Positions 7,527 through 9,365 of a stretch of 9,365 bases of DNA are shown here, piece by piece. The stretch is from an uncultured Veillonella sp. Lineage in GTDB: Bacteria > Bacillota > Negativicutes > Veillonellales > Veillonellaceae. Both the position numbers and the translations under genes were made by a program. Numbering within the stretch: the stretch's first letter is position 1; every line of letters begins with the position of its first letter. The stretch spans positions 1 to 9,365 of the forward strand of contig CABSJL010000037.1 in NCBI GenBank assembly GCA_902478055.1, given 5' to 3'. The notes below the pieces were generated by a model. It saw nothing but the letters and a program-made list of their open reading frames with translations, made no database searches and had not been told where the DNA came from.

Positions 7527-7543
7527 TTATGACCTAGTATTAA
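7527..7543 (-). promoter_or_regulatory. Candidate FapR operator
   Basis: The 17-base imperfect palindrome TTAATACTAGGTCATAA (minus strand) has half-sites TTAATAC and TTATGAC, sharing TTA and AC. By my alignment it agrees at about 12 of 17 positions with the FapR box I recall from the B. subtilis fabI region (TTAGTACCTAGTCTTAA). It lies between the predicted transcription start and the ribosome site of fapR, where a bound repressor would block transcription. This fits autoregulation of the whole FASII operon. Confidence 0.75.
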
Positions 7544-7555
7544 TATTACATCCTA

Positions 7556-7584
7556 AGTATATACAATAATTCCCCTATTGGCAA
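7556..7584 (-). promoter_or_regulatory. Sigma-A-type promoter of the fapR-FASII operon
   Basis: TTGCCA (-35, 7579-7584) and TATACT (-10, 7556-7561) are separated by exactly 17 bases; each hexamer has 5 of 6 consensus bases. Transcription should start near 7549, giving a short leader of about 34 bases that contains the FapR-type operator. Confidence 0.75.
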
Positions 7585-7676
7585 GGCTTTTCATACATAT
7601 AGTAACAGATTTTCCTCATATATACTAAATATAGATATTATTTTATATTTAAGTATCGTTTTGTTTATAAAAGTAT

Positions 7677-7725
7677 AAAAAAATGCCACTATTCTACAGC
7701 TTTATATTACTATAAAATAGCGGCA
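7677..7725 (-). terminator. Second, orphan minus-strand terminator between rpmF and fapR
   Basis: A 16-base-pair stem (arms 7684-7699 and 7710-7725) is followed on the minus strand by seven T. Three of its pairs are G-U wobbles in the minus-strand RNA but become A-C mismatches in the plus-strand RNA. The structure therefore works only for leftward transcription. It lies 63 bases beyond the rpmF terminator with no gene between them. It may be a back-up terminator that insulates the fapR operon, or the end of a small untranslated RNA. Confidence 0.7.
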
Positions 7726-7770
7726 CTGACTAATGCATATGAAGTATATTAAGTTATATATATTACTAAA

Positions 7771-7790
7771 AGTATACAAAAGCATACAAA
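7771..7790. repeat. Two tandem copies of a 10-base unit
   Basis: AGTATACAAA is followed directly by AGCATACAAA, differing at one base. It lies next to the rpmF terminator in AT-rich DNA and may be chance. Confidence 0.5.
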
Positions 7791-7824
7791 AAAGACGCCT
7801 ACTACTACAGTAGGCGTCTTTTTT
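7788..7824 (-). terminator. Rho-independent terminator of the yceD-rpmF operon
   Basis: A perfect stem with core GACGCCTACT/AGTAGGCGTC and flanking A6/T6 gives 16 paired bases around a 5-base loop. It ends with a T6 run on the minus strand and starts 11 bases past the rpmF stop. The A6/T6 symmetry would let it also act on rightward transcripts, but no plus-strand gene ends here. Confidence 0.93.
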
Positions 7825-7835
7825 CCGCTCACATA

Positions 7836-8012
7836 TTAAGCATTAGCTACTACTTGCTCACCTTTATAGTGACCACATGTAGGGCAAACACGATGAGGCA
7901 TCTTAGGTTCGTGGCATTGTGGACATGCTACATAACCAGGAGCTTCTAATTTCCAATTAGCACGACGGCGATCGCGACGGCATTTAGACAATCTACGCTT
8001 AGGTACTGCCAT
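7836..8012 (-). CDS. rpmF: 50S ribosomal protein L32
   Basis: L32 is a small protein of the large ribosomal subunit. The protein is 58 residues, begins MAVPKRRLSKCRRDRRRAN and is strongly basic at the N-terminus, as expected. It keeps a four-cysteine zinc ribbon, Cys30, Cys33, Cys43 and Cys46 (CPQCH and CPTCGHY), so it is the zinc-binding form of L32. The start is the ATG at 8012, preceded after 6 bases by AAGGAGGTG at 8019-8027. The open frame extends further upstream to 8132, but that part overlaps yceD and is not L32-like. It follows yceD by 25 bases and is followed by a strong terminator. Confidence 0.97.
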   Translation of the reverse strand: MAVPKRRLSKCRRDRRRANWKLEAPGYVACPQCHEPKMPHRVCPTCGHYKGEQVVANA

Positions 8013-8037
8013 TATCTGCACCTCCTTAGTACAATCA

Positions 8038-8550
8038 TTAGGACAATCTATCATCTTTCTCATCAAGCAAAGCACGTAACTCTGCAAATCGAGGATCCAC
8101 CACAAAGGATTCACAAGAACAAGGTGAAACATTCAAATTTGCTCCGCAATGAACGCACAATCCTTTGCAATCATCCTGACATAACACTTGAGAGGGCTCA
8201 TTGATGATTAATGTATCCCTAATTAGTTCGGTTAAGTCAATTTCCTCTCCATCGAAAGGAATCACATCTTCAGCAGCGTCTCTAGAATCACTAAAGATTT
8301 CCTCAAAGGAATCCTTACGATCATGCTCTGTTGTAGTTAAACAACGAGAACACTCGTAATCACCTTTAGACTCTATCGAACCTTGAACGATGTAATTTTG
8401 ACCATCAAACCAAAACTCACCATTAATGGTTATATCATGACGGCTCCAAGGAAAAGCAGTTACGTCACCAAGCTCAGAGGTTGGTATCGTATAGCTATAA
8501 GGAAATTTCTTTCCTATATGTTCTTTTGCTTGCTCTACTTGCAGTTTCAT
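8038..8550 (-). CDS. yceD: YceD/DUF177 family protein (L32-operon partner)
   Basis: The 170-residue DUF177 protein is encoded directly upstream of rpmF, as in very many bacteria. The family is linked to 23S rRNA or large-subunit maturation; the exact role here is inferred from context. Seen: CSRCL with Cys67 and Cys70, then a second cysteine cluster (Cys124, 128, 132, 135, 144, 146) including CVHCGANLN, then DPRFAELRALL at 152-162. The eight cysteines suggest zinc binding. I moved the start to ATG 8550. A longer frame from ATG 8568 begins only 4 bases after the -10 box and lacks a leader, whereas GAGGT sits 6 bases before 8550. The protein is acidic, in contrast to L32. Confidence 0.93.
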   Translation of the reverse strand: MKLQVEQAKEHIGKKFPYSYTIPTSELGDVTAFPWSRHDITINGEFWFDGQNYIVQGSIESKGDYECSRCLTTTEHDRKDSFEEIFSDSRDAAEDVIPFDGEEIDLTELIRDTLIINEPSQVLCQDDCKGLCVHCGANLNVSPCSCESFVVDPRFAELRALLDEKDDRLS

Positions 8551-8571
8551 AATCTTACCTCGACTCATAAT

Positions 8572-8600
8572 ATTATAAACATGACATAGTGCTTTGTCAA
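8572..8600 (-). promoter_or_regulatory. Fully consensus sigma-A promoter of yceD-rpmF
   Basis: TTGACA (8595-8600) and TATAAT (8572-8577) are both perfect consensus hexamers with a 17-base spacer. The start point should fall near 8565, giving a leader of about 15 bases. The -35 box lies directly beside the rubredoxin terminator. This strength suits a ribosomal protein operon. Confidence 0.92.
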
Positions 8601-8602
8601 AT

Positions 8603-8641
8603 AAAAAAGACTATCTTAAGCGGACTCAAGATAGTCTTTTT
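8603..8641 (-). terminator. Rho-independent terminator of the rubredoxin gene
   Basis: Perfect 13-base arms (AAAAGACTATCTT at 8605-8617 and its complement at 8628-8640) enclose a 10-base loop. A T-rich tail follows on the minus strand. It starts 10 bases after the rubredoxin stop and separates that gene from the yceD-rpmF promoter. Confidence 0.9.
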
Positions 8642-8651
8642 GGTAAGTCAA

Positions 8652-8786
8652 TTACATTTTTTCGAATTGGTCTTTACCAACACCGCAAATTGGGCAAACA
8701 TAATCAGCTGGTTGATCTTCGAATTTTACGCCTTCAACAGCTTCGTCATAAACCCAACCACATACTACGCATACATATTTTTCCAT
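8652..8786 (-). CDS. Rubredoxin, short form (44 residues)
   Basis: Rubredoxins are cytoplasmic electron carriers with one iron held by four cysteines; in anaerobes they often serve peroxide and superoxide reduction. The protein has the two knuckles CVVCGWVYDE (Cys6, Cys9) and CPICGVGKDQFE (Cys31, Cys34). At 44 residues it is shorter than the usual 52-54, because the loop that normally carries DPxNGIxPGT is missing. The usual DWVCP is ADYVCP. The frame is too short for routine ORF cut-offs. Its start is clear: AAGGAGGA at 8794-8801 lies 7 bases before the ATG at 8786. It has its own promoter and terminator, so it is a single-gene unit. The electron partner is unknown. Confidence 0.92.
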   Translation of the reverse strand: MEKYVCVVCGWVYDEAVEGVKFEDQPADYVCPICGVGKDQFEKM

Positions 8787-8840
8787 GTGTATTTCCTCCT
8801 TCACTTGAAAATTATTGTTTAATGTTTATCTTTTATAATT

Positions 8841-8855
8841 CAGATACTCTATCTG
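8841..8855. promoter_or_regulatory. Inverted repeat at the rubredoxin transcription start
   Basis: CAGATA and its exact complement TATCTG are separated by 3 bases. The repeat lies about 6 bases downstream of the -10 box, at the predicted 5' end of the rubredoxin mRNA. It could be a repressor operator or a 5' stabilising hairpin. I cannot assign a regulator. Confidence 0.5.
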
Positions 8856-8861
8856 TAATGT

Positions 8862-8890
8862 AGTATATCAAAGATATCGAAACTTTTCAA
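8862..8890 (-). promoter_or_regulatory. Rubredoxin promoter with extended -10
   Basis: TTGAAA (8885-8890) and TATACT (8862-8867) have a 17-base spacer. A TG one base upstream of the -10 makes it an extended -10 promoter. Transcription should begin near 8855, leaving a leader of about 70 bases. Confidence 0.8.
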
Positions 8891-9061
8891 TACTCATTTT
8901 CTTAATTTCTCATTTTTCTAATATTTAAAAAGCATATATAATATGCGGATTTGTGCTACATTATAATTTGAAATGTATTATCATTTAGACCGATTATGAC
9001 CTAAATTTACCTCAATCCCTTTCCCTATTGCTACTTATCTGTCAATATATCTATTAATATA

Positions 9062-9077
9062 AATAATGGCCATTATT
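9062..9077. repeat. Perfect 16-base palindrome
   Basis: AATAATGGCCATTATT reads identically on both strands with no spacer. It lies in the middle of the AT-rich spacer, about 150 bases upstream of the plus-strand promoter and 170 bases upstream of the rubredoxin promoter. It may be a regulator site, or chance; its GGCC centre stands out in the AT-rich surroundings. Confidence 0.5.
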
Positions 9078-9210
9078 ATACCGATAGTTTTTAAAGTATT
9101 AACTAAAATCAGCCCTAAGGTGTACATAATTTATATATTATACTATTATATATAGAAGAGAATATTGTTATATTATATATTCTAAAAGAACTTAATTAAT
9201 AACTTATTAT

Positions 9211-9226
9211 ATAAGTATGTACTTAT
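9211..9226. promoter_or_regulatory. Perfect inverted repeat abutting the -35 of the plus-strand promoter
   Basis: ATAAGTA and TACTTAT form perfect 7-base arms around a 2-base centre. The last base is the first base of the proposed -35 hexamer, which is a usual place for an operator. The regulator is unknown. Confidence 0.5.
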
Positions 9227-9254
9227 GAACACTTACTTCTCTATGCGATATAAT
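9226..9254 (+). promoter_or_regulatory. Promoter of the gene starting at 9334
   Basis: TGAACA (9226-9231, 4 of 6 consensus bases) and a perfect TATAAT (9249-9254) are separated by 17 bases. Transcription should start near 9261, leaving a leader of about 73 bases. Confidence 0.6.
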
Positions 9255-9259
9255 CATAA

Positions 9260-9278
9260 TAAGAACTTCACGATCTTA
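9260..9278. promoter_or_regulatory. Imperfect inverted repeat at the start point of the plus-strand promoter
   Basis: TAAGAAC, 5 bases, GATCTTA: the 7-base arms match at 6 positions. It covers the predicted transcription start, so it could be an operator. It is not a convincing FapR box, because its spacing is wider than in the fapR leader. Confidence 0.4.
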
Positions 9279-9333
9279 ATATGAAATATCGGTCAGAGAA
9301 ATCGTCATTTATATTGTTATCATAGGAGGATTT

Positions 9334-9365
9334 ATGAGAACAGCTTTAACAGAACTTTTACAAAT
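9334..9365 (+). CDS. Start of a rightward gene, possibly a FabK/nitronate monooxygenase family member (partial)
   Basis: Only ten complete codons are present, giving MRTALTELLQ followed by the first two bases of an Ile or Met codon. An AGGAGG at 9324-9329 lies 4 bases before the ATG, and a plausible promoter lies upstream, so a real gene start is likely. The residues resemble the N-terminus of the fabK product at 4928 (MIKTDICDLLQIEYP). Many FabK/nitronate monooxygenase proteins begin with a similar TxLTELLxI phrase before the YPIIQGGM flavin motif. Ten residues cannot prove the family; that assignment is inference. It is the only gene on the plus strand in the window. Confidence 0.45.
   Translation, partial: MRTALTELLQ

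Larger units (their letters stand above)
7516..7835. other. Intergenic spacer between fapR and rpmF
   Basis: This 320-base AT-rich spacer holds no gene I can support. From fapR outward it contains the fapR ribosome site, a FapR-type operator, the fapR promoter, about 90 bases of featureless AT-rich DNA, an orphan minus-strand terminator-like hairpin, a near-perfect 10-base tandem repeat and the rpmF terminator. Confidence 0.8.
8787..9333. other. AT-rich divergent intergenic region without a supported gene
   Basis: This 547-base stretch separates the leftward rubredoxin gene from the rightward gene at 9334. It is clearly richer in A and T than the coding part. It contains the rubredoxin leader, promoter and a palindrome on the left, a 16-base palindrome in the middle, and a promoter flanked by two inverted repeats on the right. 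Short open frames here lack ribosome sites, and I see no tRNA or known riboswitch. Confidence 0.75.

Noticed and set aside
8594..8863. Plus-strand open frame across the rubredoxin gene and its flanks
   Set aside because: It reads through the rubredoxin terminator and antisense to rubredoxin, and it has no ribosome site.
9035..9127. Minus-strand frame for a 30-residue hydrophobic peptide (MYTLGLILVNTLKTIG...), resembling a single membrane segment
   Set aside because: There is no ribosome site before the ATG, an in-frame stop lies two codons upstream, and the frame runs across the 16-base palindrome. A leaderless start after a TATAAT is possible, but no good -35 is present. Hydrophobic codons are expected by chance in such AT-rich DNA.
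9159..9183. AGAATAT/ATATTCT inverted repeat
   Set aside because: It is made almost wholly of A and T with an 11-base loop, in a tract where such repeats are expected by chance.

Overview
This window carries the type II fatty-acid synthesis (FASII) and phospholipid-initiation locus of an anaerobic, low-GC Firmicute. The presence of FapR, FabK as the apparent enoyl reductase, a small rubredoxin, strong GGAGG ribosome sites and roughly 40% GC (judged by eye) point to Firmicutes. A Negativicutes member such as Veillonella is my best guess, but that is inference from gene style, not a database match.

Layout, read on the minus strand from right to left. A 44-residue rubredoxin gene (8652-8786) has its own promoter and terminator. 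Next is a two-gene yceD (DUF177)-rpmF (ribosomal protein L32) operon (8550-7836), driven by a fully consensus promoter and closed by a strong terminator. A 320-base spacer follows, holding a second terminator-like hairpin, the fapR promoter and a FapR-type operator. Then comes one long operon: fapR-plsX-fabH-fabK-fabD-fabG-acpP-fabK/NMO paralog-fabF (7515 to the left edge; fabF runs off the window). Spacings are tight from fapR to fabG (-17 to +15 bases) and widen only around acpP.

How the genes work together. FapR is the malonyl-CoA-responsive repressor and probably controls its own operon. FabD loads malonyl onto AcpP, FabH starts the chain, FabF elongates it, FabG reduces the ketone and FabK reduces the enoyl intermediate. 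PlsX passes the finished acyl chain to acyl-phosphate for phospholipid synthesis. No dehydratase (FabZ/FabA) and no acetyl-CoA carboxylase subunit is visible. The order yceD-rpmF-plsX-fabH-fabD-fabG-acpP-fabF is the same as in Escherichia coli, with fapR, fabK and a second FabK-family gene inserted.

The right end (8787-9333) is an AT-rich spacer with no convincing gene. It contains the rubredoxin promoter, several perfect or near-perfect inverted repeats, and a plus-strand promoter for a gene starting at 9334. The first residues of that gene resemble a FabK/nitronate monooxygenase N-terminus.

Most of the window is a conserved housekeeping locus. The points worth checking are the substituted effector-pocket position in FapR, the four-cysteine FabK paralog inside the operon, the orphan strand-specific terminator between rpmF and fapR, the hairpin pair after acpP, and the palindromes around the plus-strand promoter.
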